A stretch of DNA of 64,000 bases from CAXBDP01 sp041689935 (GCA_041689935.1 JBDNFI010000097.1:76571-140570), one strand, 5' to 3'; positions 1 to 8,918 are shown, counted from the first letter of the stretch. A program made the numbers and translations. Notes: a model not told the origin generated them from the letters alone.

Positions 1-1413
1 TTTTAAGCTTTGGATGGTTTTGTCTATAGCATAAAGCTTTTGCGCAATATTTTTCTGGTCAATTGTCCATTGGTTGTAATGTCGAATTGTCTCAGATATT
101 TCGGACAGATAGCGAGTTCGGCCGGGAGGGATAATGTATATTTTCTCTGATTTTTCCCTAGTAACCGTGAAATTAGATTTCAATTTCGCATCTGTCTTTT
201 CCGATATCCGATTCACAATTTCCCTGTAGAGGCGGTTCATTCCGGGGTCGTTGAATTGAGACGCAATTGTTCCAAATACTGGGAGGTCTTCATCCTTGGC
301 ATCCCATAAATGATGATTGCGCTTATACTGTTTTTTCACATCGCGCAATGCATCTAGCGCACCTCTTTTATCGAATTTATTGAGAGCAATTACATCTGCA
401 AAATCCAACATATCAATTTTCTCCAATTGAGTGGCTGCACCATACTCAGGAGTCATCACATATAAGGATAAGTCCGAATGTTCTATTATTTCTGTATCGC
501 TTTGGCCAATGCCGCTGGTTTCGAGAATGATTAAATCAAAGCCTGCTACTTTCACCACATTCACTGCTTCTTGTACATATTTCGAAAGAGCCAAATTAGA
601 TTGTCTCGTAGCTAAGGAGCGCATATATACTCGCTCATTATCTATAGCATTCATTCTAATTCTATCTCCTAATAACGCGCCGCCAGTTTTTCTTTTTGAT
701 GGATCTACGGAAATTATGGCTAACGTCTTATCTTCAAAGTCAGTCAAAAATCTTCTCACTAGTTCATCTACCAAACTAGATTTACCAGCCCCGCCTGTAC
801 CGGTAATCCCCAAAACAGGAGTTTTGTTGGTTTCTGACTCATTTCTTATGATTGCAAGCGTTTCTTTATGCTCATCAGGATAATTCTCAAATCCAGTGAT
901 TATTCTTGCAATGGCATTTGGCGATGTTGGGCTTAATGATTTTACTTGTCCGTTTAGTTTTTGACCTAAAGGAAAATCGCTTTTCTCAACCAAATCGTTG
1001 ATCATACCTTGAAGACCCATTGATCGGCCATCATCTGGTGAATAAATTCTTGTGATGCCGTAAGCATGTAATTCGTCAATTTCCTCCGGTAGAATGGTGC
1101 CGCCGCCTCCACCGAAAATTCTTATTTGATCTGCTCCTTTTTCTTTCAATAAGTCATGCATGTATTTAAAAAATTCGACGTGACCACCTTGATAGGAAGT
1201 AATAGCGATGGCTTGAGCATCTTCTTGAATGGCACAATTCACGATTTCGTTTACAGATCTGTTATGGCCCAAATGGATCACCTCACAGCCTGTGCCTTGG
1301 ATAAGCCTACGCATTATATTAATGGCAGCATCGTGGCCATCAAATAAAGAAGCCGCAGTTACAATTCGAATATGGTTTTTTGGTTTATATGGAGACGCTG
1401 TCGCAGTTGTCAT
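1..1413 (-). CDS. icmF: Fused isobutyryl-CoA mutase IcmF, N-terminal part (runs off the window)
   Basis: The first 471 residues are present and the rest lies before base 1. The N-terminal cobalamin-binding domain has the base-off motif DGHDAA at about residues 25-30, with His27 as the expected lower cobalt ligand, followed by a glycine-rich FGGGGGT stretch. A G-protein chaperone domain of the MeaB type follows, with P-loop GTGGAGKSS (Lys211) and the downstream NKFD guanine-specificity motif. B12 domain followed by GTPase is the order of IcmF, in which the mutase barrel comes last. The family interconverts isobutyryl-CoA and n-butyryl-CoA using adenosylcobalamin, with GTP-dependent cofactor handling. 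The ATG at 1413 is the only sensible start. A 16-bp palindrome lies 59 bp upstream. Confidence 0.93.
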   Translation of the reverse strand, partial: MTTATASPYKPKNHIRIVTAASLFDGHDAAINIMRRLIQGTGCEVIHLGHNRSVNEIVNCAIQEDAQAIAITSYQGGHVEFFKYMHDLLKEKGADQIRIFGGGGGTILPEEIDELHAYGITRIYSPDDGRSMGLQGMINDLVEKSDFPLGQKLNGQVKSLSPTSPNAIARIITGFENYPDEHKETLAIIRNESETNKTPVLGITGTGGAGKSSLVDELVRRFLTDFEDKTLAIISVDPSKRKTGGALLGDRIRMNAIDNERVYMRSLATRQSNLALSKYVQEAVNVVKVAGFDLIILETSGIGQSDTEIIEHSDLSLYVMTPEYGAATQLEKIDMLDFADVIALNKFDKRGALDALRDVKKQYKRNHHLWDAKDEDLPVFGTIASQFNDPGMNRLYREIVNRISEKTDAKLKSNFTVTREKSEKIYIIPPGRTRYLSEISETIRHYNQWTIDQKNIAQKLYAIDKTIQSLK

Positions 1414-2132
1414 ACAGGGATATTTTTTTGAATACGAAATTAAAAATTCTTTAACGATAAAACTACCTTAGACTAACAAGTGTTAGTTAAATCTATGAAC
1501 GGTAGTGAAATTTAATTTGGTTTGACTGAATTTGAATTTGAATTTGAAGGTGTAGTCATAATACGGGATTAAAGACTTAAATCTGGTTTTACCATATGAA
1601 ATCAATGGTAAGGATGTAGCTTTTAACGTCGTTTCGAATATTAGATAGTTTCCGTTTTCTTTTCATGCATTTATTTTTGTTAAAATAGATTCTGACTGCT
1701 AATAAAAGTTGCGGAAGCTATATTTTATCTTCGTGCATAAAATAATTGTCAATTTTGGTTAAGAAGAAGAGCACGCTTTCGCCTTCCCCAATATCAACAA
1801 TGAATTTCTTTTGCACCAGTAGCGATTGCCGAGCATTGGGTCCGTCACATTCACTGCAGTAGAAATGCCATAGCTAGAAAAGTAAGCTCTTATTATTCAA
1901 GCACAAATGTAAGTATGCTTAATTTTCTTGGTGGTGCAAAGTGTTTCAGAATCAATAGTTGGAAAGAATCAATTAAAAAGAAATCAATTCGATGGTTTTG
2001 CGAAGCTATAAAATCCACAATTCAAAAAATGGCCAAGCAATGCTTTTATGATATTCTGTAATAGATTCGATTATGATAAGAGCTTAGCAGAAAGAAATAA
2101 ATTGAGCGTTTGGAGCTCGTAACTTTGGACAT
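1414..2132. other. Long intergenic region without a convincing gene
   Basis: About 720 bp with no supported gene. It holds the palindrome at 1472-1487 and a short tandem repeat (three copies of GAATTT, 1528-1545). On the minus strand the frame from 1873 to 1718 stays open for 51 codons and ends in TAG. Its translation looks protein-like and contains a YCSEC cysteine pair, but it has no ATG, GTG or TTG that would make a sensible start. It may be a gene remnant. Nothing else was recognised. Confidence 0.4.
1472..1487. promoter_or_regulatory. Palindrome upstream of icmF, TetR-operator-like
   Basis: ACTAACAAGTGTTAGT has two perfect 7-base arms around a 2-base centre. It sits 59 bp upstream of the icmF start codon. 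Short near-perfect palindromes of this shape are typical TetR-family operators, and acyl-CoA metabolism genes are often under TetR-type control. No regulator gene is adjacent, so the assignment is inference from shape and position only. Confidence 0.35.
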
Positions 2133-2156
2133 AAAAAAACCGACTGGAGTCGGTTT
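2133..2156 (-). terminator. Rho-independent terminator of the secreted-protein gene
   Basis: Nine-base arms AAACCGACT / AGTCGGTTT (2137-2156) with a GG centre. On the minus strand a run of T follows the stem. It lies about 20 nt past the stop of the gene at 2176-2793. Confidence 0.8.
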
Positions 2157-2175
2157 CATTTTTATATTCTTGTTC

Positions 2176-2793
2176 TTATCTGAAACTGTTCACTACTACT
2201 TGAGTAGAAGCTCCAGTTGTAAAGATAATGGTTGCTTTGATATTTGATAGGTTAATTGTTGATTTAGAATCAGCTTTGAATTCAATTCCCAAACCGAATT
2301 CCTTAAGATCATTTAGAGAAACATTGTCCAACCCCCAATTGTCATAAGCAGTTCCGTAAGCAACTTTTTGAGAACCAGCAAACCAAGGAGCAAAAGAAGC
2401 TTTATTAGCAGAAACTAAATCACTTCTTTCGGCAGACTGATTTTTAGCACCATCAAAAGTCAATGAAGCTGGAACAAACAATTTAACGAGATCGTCATAA
2501 ATAACCTCGCCAGCATCATTCGTTTTTTCCATTGTGATTATTACACCTTGAATTTTAGCAGAACCATCCACATTTCCTAGGGCAGTATAATCATTAAGAA
2601 AAACAGAAAACCAATTAGAATCCTCATTGATTTCAACATCCATTGTGATACTAACAGCGCCTGAAGCAGTAGCAATTGTTTCGCTATTTACCTTGGATAT
2701 TGCGGTAGTCGCATTCAAACTAGAAAATTGAGCCGTGGCACCGAAGGTGATTAAAAAAGCAATTACTAGAGCAGATGTGAAGATGTTTTTCAT
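2176..2793 (-). CDS. Secreted protein of unknown function
   Basis: A 205-residue protein whose family I do not recognise. Residues 1-21 form a classical signal peptide (MKN, hydrophobic core, then ATA before Gln22), so the mature protein is periplasmic or secreted. The rest is rich in Thr, Ser, Asn and alternating hydrophobic residues, which suggests a mainly beta fold. There are no cysteines, no lipobox and no type IX sorting domain at the C-terminus. It is a single transcription unit: a strong Bacteroidota-type promoter lies 20 bp upstream and a clear terminator follows, which argues for a well expressed, independently regulated gene. Confidence 0.8.
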   Translation of the reverse strand: MKNIFTSALVIAFLITFGATAQFSSLNATTAISKVNSETIATASGAVSITMDVEINEDSNWFSVFLNDYTALGNVDGSAKIQGVIITMEKTNDAGEVIYDDLVKLFVPASLTFDGAKNQSAERSDLVSANKASFAPWFAGSQKVAYGTAYDNWGLDNVSLNDLKEFGLGIEFKADSKSTINLSNIKATIIFTTGASTQVVVNSFR

Positions 2794-2812
2794 TTCTTTT
2801 CGATTTTTGATT

Positions 2813-2843
2813 CAAATATACCAGTTTATTTTCAGCATTACAA
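2813..2843 (-). promoter_or_regulatory. Bacteroidota-type promoter of the secreted protein
   Basis: Read on the minus strand: TTG at 2843-2841, a 20-nt spacer, then TATATTTG at 2820-2813. This matches the published Bacteroidota sigma consensus (TTG, 19-21 nt, TAnnTTTG). The start codon lies 19 nt downstream. Confidence 0.7.
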
Positions 2844-2917
2844 TTGTTGATGACAAATAAAGCGTTGTTTGTGACTCAATAATGTTGTTCACGCTTTAAT
2901 TCATTTTCTATCTAAAT

Positions 2918-2951
2918 CAAAAGGCCTTTAGCGTAAACTAAAGGCCTTTTG
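2918..2951 (-). terminator. Terminator downstream of folA
   Basis: Thirteen-base arms built around AAAAGGCCTTTA / TAAAGGCCTTTT with an 8-base loop, 37 bp after the folA stop codon. The T-rich tail on the minus strand is modest. The symmetric stem could also work in the other direction. Confidence 0.75.
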
Positions 2952-2987
2952 CATGCTGTTCGTGTAAATGAGTGCGGAGGTGATTTT

Positions 2988-3485
2988 TTAATTTTTTCTA
3001 AAATATTTTTTGAATTCATAGTCAAATTTATTTTTCTGATCTTTTTCATGAGGTTCATTCCACATAAGTTCCCATTGACTAGGATCAATTTCAGGGAAAA
3101 AAGCATCTCCATCAAAAACTGCTTTAATCTCTGTGAGAATTATCTCATCTGCCAATGCCAATGTTTGTTTATACACCTCAGCTCCACCCAATATCATTAG
3201 CTGTCCTATTTTTAATGACTCTGCTAATGCAATTCCCTCTTTGATACTTGAGCAAACGAAATGTCCTTCTGGTACTTTATACTCTTTATTTCTAGTAACT
3301 ACGATCGAGGTACGCCCTGGCAATGGCTTTCCCATTGATTCGAATGTTTTGCGGCCAAGCAATACATGATGGCCTATGGTAGTGGACTTGAAAAATTTCA
3401 AGTCAGCAGGCATGTGCCAAATCAAGGCATTGTCTTTTCCAATCACATTATTTTTTGAACAAGCAACTACAATTGTTTTTATCAT
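2988..3485 (-). CDS. folA: Dihydrofolate reductase
   Basis: NADPH-dependent reduction of dihydrofolate to tetrahydrofolate in the cytoplasm. The protein has 165 residues, the usual length. It has the family N-terminus (VVACSKNNVIG), Trp23, the substrate-binding acid Asp28 in HMPADLKFFK, the cofactor segment LLGRKTFESMG and the LGGAEVY motif near residue 120. Its start codon overlaps the fmt stop by 4 nt (ATGA), so the two genes are translationally coupled. The pairing is functional: Fmt uses 10-formyl-tetrahydrofolate, and folA maintains the folate pool. Confidence 0.97.
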   Translation of the reverse strand: MIKTIVVACSKNNVIGKDNALIWHMPADLKFFKSTTIGHHVLLGRKTFESMGKPLPGRTSIVVTRNKEYKVPEGHFVCSSIKEGIALAESLKIGQLMILGGAEVYKQTLALADEIILTEIKAVFDGDAFFPEIDPSQWELMWNEPHEKDQKNKFDYEFKKYFRKN

Positions 3486-4390
3486 AATTTATATCCGTTG
3501 AGAAACTCCCGAACATTCATTTTCTTTCTTCCTTCCATTTGAATTTCTTCTAAATTTATCCATCCGTCCTTACATGCTATTTTGACGTAATTTTTGTTAT
3601 CAGTTTCTAAATAGGCGGGAGGATTAGTTTGGTCAATTATTTCAAAGCTAGCTTTATATATCTTAAAGACTATTTCATTAATTTTACACCAAGCTGTTGG
3701 GTTTGGACTTAATCCTCGAATGAAATTATAAATATCTGTAGAGCACTTTGACCAATTTATTTCACAATCTTCCTTAAATATTTTTGGCGCCATTGGTAAA
3801 TTGCCCTGATAAACCTGTGGCTTGGTAATCACTTGGTTTCTGGCAATTGCTTGCACTGTTTTTAGCACTAGGCCGGCTCCTTTTTCCATTAGTTTCTCAT
3901 ACAGTGAGCCTACATTATCATTTTTAGATATTGCTACCTCATCTTGGAAGATTACTTCCCCGGTGTCGATTTCATGTTGTAAAAAAAAGGTCGTTAAACC
4001 AGTTTTAATTTCCCCATTGATAATTGCCCAATTGATCGGAGCGGCTCCACGATAGGATGGAAGGAGAGATGCATGCAAATTGAATGTGCCTTTTTTAGGA
4101 TAGCTCCATACGCTTTCGGGCATCATTCTAAACGCCACCACAATTTGCAAATCTGGATTTAGCTCTTGAAGTTCATGTTGAAATTCCTCGCTTTTGAGAT
4201 TCTTCGGCTGAAGAATCCTCAATCCTGCTTGTAGAGCATACTCCTTGACCGGTGAGTGGTTGACCTTCCTCCCGCGTCCTTGTGGCTTGTCTGGCGCCGT
4301 TACGACTCCAGCTATTTGCCAACCATTTTCGACTAATATTCTCAAGCTCGGTACTGCAAATTCTGGCGTGCCGTAAAACACTATTTTCAT
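3482..4390 (-). CDS. fmt: Methionyl-tRNA formyltransferase
   Basis: Formylates Met-tRNAfMet with 10-formyl-tetrahydrofolate for translation initiation. The 302-residue protein begins MKIVFYGTPEFAVP, the family N-terminus, and has the catalytic NLHASLLPSYRG loop near residues 104-115. The C-terminal OB-like domain follows. An upstream in-frame ATG at 4411 would add seven residues, but it falls inside the predicted -7 promoter box, so the ATG at 4390 is preferred; AAGGAT just precedes it. It is first in an operon with folA. Confidence 0.96.
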   Translation of the reverse strand: MKIVFYGTPEFAVPSLRILVENGWQIAGVVTAPDKPQGRGRKVNHSPVKEYALQAGLRILQPKNLKSEEFQHELQELNPDLQIVVAFRMMPESVWSYPKKGTFNLHASLLPSYRGAAPINWAIINGEIKTGLTTFFLQHEIDTGEVIFQDEVAISKNDNVGSLYEKLMEKGAGLVLKTVQAIARNQVITKPQVYQGNLPMAPKIFKEDCEINWSKCSTDIYNFIRGLSPNPTAWCKINEIVFKIYKASFEIIDQTNPPAYLETDNKNYVKIACKDGWINLEEIQMEGRKKMNVREFLNGYKL

Positions 4391-4408
4391 ATCCTTATCC
4401 ATACTCCA

Positions 4409-4440
4409 CAAAGGTAGGTTTAGCAGATACCTTATTCCAA
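4409..4440 (-). promoter_or_regulatory. Promoter of fmt-folA
   Basis: Minus-strand TTG (4440-4438), 21-nt spacer, and TACCTTTG (4416-4409), a full match to TAnnTTTG. The fmt ATG at 4390 is 18 nt downstream. The box overlaps the alternative start codon at 4411 and so rules it out. Confidence 0.7.
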
Positions 4441-4446
4441 TAAAAC

Positions 4447-5679
4447 TTAATCAATCCCAAAAGGCATTCTGTTCATACCCATTCTACCATTGCTTAACAC
4501 TAATAATACGTCTTGTATCGCTAAGATGTTTTCTATTGGATTTGAATTTACCACGATCAGATCTGCCTCAAAACCGGGTTCTAATTTGCCCGTTTTATCA
4601 GCAATCCCGAGCAGCTTTGCCGCATTTACAGTAGAAGTACGGATGGCTTCATAAGGAGAAAATCCCATCTCCACGTAGAATGTGATTTCATGGCTTACTC
4701 TAGTCAAACTATAAGGACCATAGCCAGTATCGGCACCCGTTACAATGGTTACTCCAAGCTCACGTGCTTTCAATACTGTTTCCTTTAAGGCAGGTAACAT
4801 GTGTCTGCCTCGATTTCTCAGAATGGGGTCATCATAATCGCCTCCCGGCTGGGTAAGATCGTAAACTGTGCTAAATGTTGGCACCAAATAGCAGCCTTTT
4901 TCTTGCATAAGTCTTAGCGTTCTTTCACTTAAATATGTGCCATGTTCAATACTTAAAGCACCTGCTTTCACTGCCGCATAAGCACCTTCATCTCCATGAG
5001 CGTGTATTTGTACAGGCACATTTCTTTTGGCGGCCTCATCAATCACAATTTTCAATTGAGCTTCAGTGTAGGTTTGCTTTCGTGGGTCTGTATCTGGAAG
5101 TCCGGCACGTTCTGTACCTCTCGTTTTAATTACTAGTGCTCCGCGATCAATATTCACATTGACCAACCTTTTTAAAGCTTCTTCAGTCGTTACACCATCA
5201 AATAGAGCGGCGAGCTCTGGGTCTGCTAGTACGGTATCGCCCAAATCTGGGGAGACAAAAACACCGCACGGAATCATATCAGGCCCTGCAATGCGACCTT
5301 CATCAGCCAATCGCTTAATACTCACATCCTGAAAAAAGGGAACACTGGAGCTTCTCACGGTAGTTACTCCTGAATGCAAAGCTCTACGTGCCGAAGCAAG
5401 GGAATTCAAATGTGTATGTGCATCCATTAATCCAGGTAGAATATATCTACCCTCTAAATCAATGACTTCATAGCCTGGCGGTGGAGTATTACTATTTTCT
5501 ACTAATCTTTCAATCTTGCCATTGGCAACCAGCACCATGGTATTTTCTGATATTTTTTCATTCACAGCATCCACAACATGGCCATTAATTAAGGCGTAGT
5601 TTTTTTGAGGGACAGGCTGGGAGTAACTTGTCAATGCAATGAAGCATAACATTAGGGACAGCATAATTGCTCTTTTCAT
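4447..5679 (-). CDS. Secreted amidohydrolase (imidazolonepropionase / Xaa-Pro dipeptidase-like)
   Basis: A 410-residue metal-dependent hydrolase with a signal peptide (residues 1-20, ending SYS before Gln), hence periplasmic or exported. The metal ligands are visible in order: HTH at residues 88-90, a likely bridging Lys in the VIKTRG segment, IHAHGD, SIEHGTY, and Asp in TGADTGYGP. A small beta domain brackets the barrel, as usual in the amidohydrolase superfamily. The family hydrolyses cyclic amides or peptides, and the exact substrate cannot be told from sequence. It has no operon partner and is 57 bp upstream of the fmt start, on the same strand. Confidence 0.88.
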   Translation of the reverse strand: MKRAIMLSLMLCFIALTSYSQPVPQKNYALINGHVVDAVNEKISENTMVLVANGKIERLVENSNTPPPGYEVIDLEGRYILPGLMDAHTHLNSLASARRALHSGVTTVRSSSVPFFQDVSIKRLADEGRIAGPDMIPCGVFVSPDLGDTVLADPELAALFDGVTTEEALKRLVNVNIDRGALVIKTRGTERAGLPDTDPRKQTYTEAQLKIVIDEAAKRNVPVQIHAHGDEGAYAAVKAGALSIEHGTYLSERTLRLMQEKGCYLVPTFSTVYDLTQPGGDYDDPILRNRGRHMLPALKETVLKARELGVTIVTGADTGYGPYSLTRVSHEITFYVEMGFSPYEAIRTSTVNAAKLLGIADKTGKLEPGFEADLIVVNSNPIENILAIQDVLLVLSNGRMGMNRMPFGID

Positions 5680-5773
5680 ACTAGTTTAGGTTTGAGGTTA
5701 ATTTCCTAATGTATTAAGAAATGAATGGATTCAACATCAAAATTTTTCAAGTGGTAATGCGTTCAAAGGCAGA

Positions 5774-6922
5774 TTACGGGTAAAGTAAATATTTACTTCT
5801 GATAGTATCATAAGTTTTTAAGCCAGGAGCCCAGCTGTTTCTGATAGCCTCTGCAGACATGCCGGCAATGATTTGTTGTTTCAAGGTTTTTGTGCCTGCG
5901 AGATTTAAAAAGTAGGAGTTGAAAAAAGATTCACCTTTTCCTGATTTTATGTAGAAGCTGATCAGATAGTCAAGGTCTAATTTTGCGGGAGGGTTTACCT
6001 CCCGCAAATCCAAACCATAGCAGATTTTATTTTCATGTGGTGGATTTTTAGACATTCCTTCAATACTGATGGGCATAAACGAGAACTCACCATATTTTTT
6101 ATCAGGAAACCCAATTATTTGAAAAGGCTCCATTGTTCCTCTTCCTACCGAAATAGCTGTTCCCTCAAAAAAACATAGAGAAGGATATAGCCGAATAGAT
6201 TGATAGTTGGGCAGATTGGGACTAGGCTTGATGGGCAACTCATACCTGGTTTGATGTGTATAGTCTTTTGCTTTGATAATGGTTAATCTTGCTTTCACTT
6301 CGTTTTGTAGCCAGCCTTCACCATTTATCATTTGTGCAAGTTCTCCAACTGTAAGTCCATGCACCACTGGTATTGGATGCATTCCTACAAAGGATGAATG
6401 TTGCATTTCTAAAACAGGCCCGTCCACATAATCTCCCAATGGATTTGGCCTGTCCAATACCAAAAATGCGATATTTTGCTCGGCTGCGGCTTCCATTGCA
6501 TAGTGCATGGTGCTTATATAGGTGTAAAACCGAACTCCAACGTCCTGAATATCAAATATCAATACGTCTATGCCTTCTAGTTGCGCTTTGCTGGGTTTCT
6601 TATTCGACCCATAAAGGGAGATAATTGGCAATCCTGTTTTTGTGTCTATTCCAGATTTCACGGTCTCACCCGCATCGGCATCACCTCTGAAACCATGTTC
6701 TGGAGCAAAAATCTTCCTTATTCTAATTCCTCTTGTAAGCAATGAATCCACCAAATGAGTTTGACCAACGGTAGATGTGTGATTTACGATCATTCCTACA
6801 CTTTTGCCTTGAAGCATCGGTAAATATTCGTTCATTTGCTCTGCTCCAGTTTTTACTTGTTGCGCATTTACTTGAAATGTTATGACAAGGGAAATTATTA
6901 TTCCAAGGAATATCTTAATCAT
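5774..6922 (-). CDS. namZ: Exo-beta-N-acetylmuramidase NamZ (DUF1343)
   Basis: A 382-residue protein with a signal peptide (1-20, cut after VNA), belonging to DUF1343. Members characterised in Bacteroidota are exo-lytic N-acetylmuramidases that release MurNAc from peptidoglycan fragments. Family landmarks are VGMIVNHTS, the FAPEHGFRG segment with its acidic and His residues near 75-82, LIFDIQDVGVRFYTY, and DRPNPLG. It is probably periplasmic and part of wall recycling. The gene is odd in carrying two inverted copies of the window's recurrent octamer that form an 11-bp hairpin (5982-6008), where the code reads Arg-Glu-Val-Asn-Pro-Pro-Ala. Confidence 0.88.
   Translation of the reverse strand: MIKIFLGIIISLVITFQVNAQQVKTGAEQMNEYLPMLQGKSVGMIVNHTSTVGQTHLVDSLLTRGIRIRKIFAPEHGFRGDADAGETVKSGIDTKTGLPIISLYGSNKKPSKAQLEGIDVLIFDIQDVGVRFYTYISTMHYAMEAAAEQNIAFLVLDRPNPLGDYVDGPVLEMQHSSFVGMHPIPVVHGLTVGELAQMINGEGWLQNEVKARLTIIKAKDYTHQTRYELPIKPSPNLPNYQSIRLYPSLCFFEGTAISVGRGTMEPFQIIGFPDKKYGEFSFMPISIEGMSKNPPHENKICYGLDLREVNPPAKLDLDYLISFYIKSGKGESFFNSYFLNLAGTKTLKQQIIAGMSAEAIRNSWAPGLKTYDTIRSKYLLYP
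5982..6008. repeat. Perfect inverted repeat made of two GCGGGAGG octamers
   Basis: TTTGCGGGAGG (5982-5992), a 5-base loop, and CCTCCCGCAAA (5998-6008). The 11-bp arms are perfect and the hairpin lies inside namZ. It is the only place in the window where two exact octamers sit face to face. Confidence 0.85.
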
Positions 6923-6973
6923 GAGGTAGTTTTTGTGAAATTTAGCAATTTTGATTCCTAATATATTCTAAAA

Positions 6974-8188
6974 TTGAATTTAGCACTTTTTATAGCTCAG
7001 AAAATAAGTATTAAAAGTAGCGGTAAATTTTCTGCTATGGTTTACAGAATTGCCGTTGCTGGTATAGCATTGGGCGTAGCCATCATGCTTGTTTCATTTT
7101 TGATCTTAGATGGATTTCGGAATGAAATCAAACAAAAGATTTTTGATTTCTCAGGGCATATTCATGTAAGCAAATTTACGCTATCTGGTTCTTTTGAAGA
7201 AAATCCAATAAATCAGCTCAGTAGATGGCAGGAATTGGAAGATTTGCCCTCGGTGAATCAGGTGATTGAAATAGCATCCAAACCAGCTTTGTTGCGGGTA
7301 GATGACGAGGTAGAAGGAATTGTGATCAAAGGATTACCGGCTCATTACAAAGTTGAGAACTTTCAGAAATACATTAAGGAAGGAACTTTCATTCAATTTG
7401 ATTCCGCAGTTTACACTACGCAAGTACTTATTAGCGAGACGTTAGCGAAGCGAATGAAGCTTGAATTGGGGATGAATGTCAATGCATTTTTCTTTCAAGA
7501 TCCTCCCAGAGCACGCAGGCTGGAGATTGTAGGAATCTATGCTACTGGTTTCGAAGATTTCGATAAGCAAATCATCATTGGCGATATCGGAATGATTAGA
7601 AGATTGAATGATTGGACAGAAGATGAAGCAGGAGGTATGGAAATTTACCTAAATTCTGAGGAGGATATTCCATCTGTTATGGGGTATTTGGAAGAGTGGG
7701 CTGGGTACGAATATTACTTCGAAAGCATTAAGCGCAAGTACTTAGAAACTTTCGATTGGCTTCAGATTATTACCAACAACGTCAATATTTTCTTGTGCCT
7801 CATTCTATTTGTAGCTTGTTTTAATATGGTTTCGGTACTTTTTATCATGATCATGGAGCGAACTAATATGATAGGCATACTTAAGGCAATGGGAGGGGAA
7901 GATCACCTTATCCGAAACATATTTTGGGTCTTGGGTTCAAGGATATTAATAAAGGGAATATTGATCGGCAATTTGATTGGCTGTGGATTTGCCTTTGTTC
8001 AATACAATTGGAGGATAATCAAATTAGACCCTGAAAACTATTTTATGGAGTTTGTTCCTATCCAATGGAGCATTTTGCCCATTGTATTGATAAATTTAGT
8101 CACCATCTTACTGGTATTAGGATCCTTATTTATCCCACTTCGTAGGGTCACCCAAGTTCAGCCTGTTCAGTCAATTCGCTTTGATTAG
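6974..8188 (+). CDS. FtsX/LolC-E family ABC transporter permease
   Basis: A 404-residue inner-membrane protein with the MacB/FtsX architecture: one membrane helix at about 25-48, a large periplasmic domain (about 49-260) and three further helices (about 265-290, 315-340, 365-392). The cytoplasmic loop ERTNMIGILKAMGG is the family coupling motif contacting the ATPase. It resembles LolC/E lipoprotein-release permeases. No ATPase partner is adjacent, so it must use one encoded elsewhere. The start codon is TTG: an in-frame TAA at 6959-6961 excludes any upstream ATG, and starting at Met22 would remove half of the first helix. Its 3' end overlaps the convergent glycosyltransferase gene by 41 bp. 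Confidence 0.88.
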   Translation: MNLALFIAQKISIKSSGKFSAMVYRIAVAGIALGVAIMLVSFLILDGFRNEIKQKIFDFSGHIHVSKFTLSGSFEENPINQLSRWQELEDLPSVNQVIEIASKPALLRVDDEVEGIVIKGLPAHYKVENFQKYIKEGTFIQFDSAVYTTQVLISETLAKRMKLELGMNVNAFFFQDPPRARRLEIVGIYATGFEDFDKQIIIGDIGMIRRLNDWTEDEAGGMEIYLNSEEDIPSVMGYLEEWAGYEYYFESIKRKYLETFDWLQIITNNVNIFLCLILFVACFNMVSVLFIMIMERTNMIGILKAMGGEDHLIRNIFWVLGSRILIKGILIGNLIGCGFAFVQYNWRIIKLDPENYFMEFVPIQWSILPIVLINLVTILLVLGSLFIPLRRVTQVQPVQSIRFD

Positions 8189-8918
8189 GAGCTTGATAAT
8201 CCCTGAATAAGCTTTTTATTTTCATGTATATCACTCCCATAAATGCTTCTTTAAAAATGCCAGTAGACATCTTGGACTGTCCTTTGGTTCTATCCGTAAA
8301 TATGATGGGGACTTCCTTTATTTTGAAACCATACTTCCAAGTGGTGAATTTCATTTCGATTTGAAAGGCATAGCCTACAAACTTAATTTTATCGAGATTA
8401 ATCCTTTCCAAAACCTCCCGCTTATAGCACTTGAAGCCAGCGGTAGTGTCTTGAATGTCCATTCCAGTAACAAACCGAACATAATAACTGGCAAAATAAG
8501 ACATCAATACTCTGCCCATAGGCCAATTGACCACGTTTACACCATTTATATATCGGGATCCTATACTCATATCAAAACCATCTACAGCACAGGCATGGTA
8601 TAAATGGATCAGATCATTTGGGTTATGCGAAAAATCAGCATCCATTTCGAATATAAATTTATAGCCATGATTTAAGCCATAATTAAAGCCAGCAATATAG
8701 GCAGTGCCTAGACCTTGCTTTCCTTTTCTTTCGAGTATAAAAAGTTTTTCTGGAAATTCGGCTTGAATATTTTTTACGATTTCTGCTGTTCCATCCGGCG
8801 ACCCATCATCGATTATCAAAATATGAAAAATTTTTGATAAAGACATTACCTTACGAATAATTGCTTCTATATTTTCTTTCTCATTGTATGTCGGTATCAG
8901 CACCAGCGAATCGCTCAT
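8148..8918 (-). CDS. Polyprenol-phosphate mannosyltransferase-like glycosyltransferase (GT2, DPM1 type)
   Basis: A 256-residue cytoplasmic-face GT-A enzyme. It begins with LVLIPTYNEKENI, then has IIDDGSPDGT (nucleotide-binding acids) at about 37-44, the DADFSHNP metal-binding motif near 93, and a TTAGFKCYKREVL acceptor loop. It lacks the C-terminal membrane domain of longer dolichyl-phosphate synthases. The family transfers a sugar from a nucleotide sugar to a polyprenyl phosphate for later use in lipid-linked glycosylation. It is transcribed alone and its 3' end runs 41 bp into the end of the convergent permease gene. Confidence 0.88.
   Translation of the reverse strand: MSDSLVLIPTYNEKENIEAIIRKVMSLSKIFHILIIDDGSPDGTAEIVKNIQAEFPEKLFILERKGKQGLGTAYIAGFNYGLNHGYKFIFEMDADFSHNPNDLIHLYHACAVDGFDMSIGSRYINGVNVVNWPMGRVLMSYFASYYVRFVTGMDIQDTTAGFKCYKREVLERINLDKIKFVGYAFQIEMKFTTWKYGFKIKEVPIIFTDRTKGQSKMSTGIFKEAFMGVIYMKIKSLFRDYQAPNQSELTEQAELG

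Noticed and set aside
431..883. 150-codon plus-strand ORF
   Set aside because: It lies antisense to the GTPase domain of icmF, whose frame encodes P-loop and NKxD motifs.
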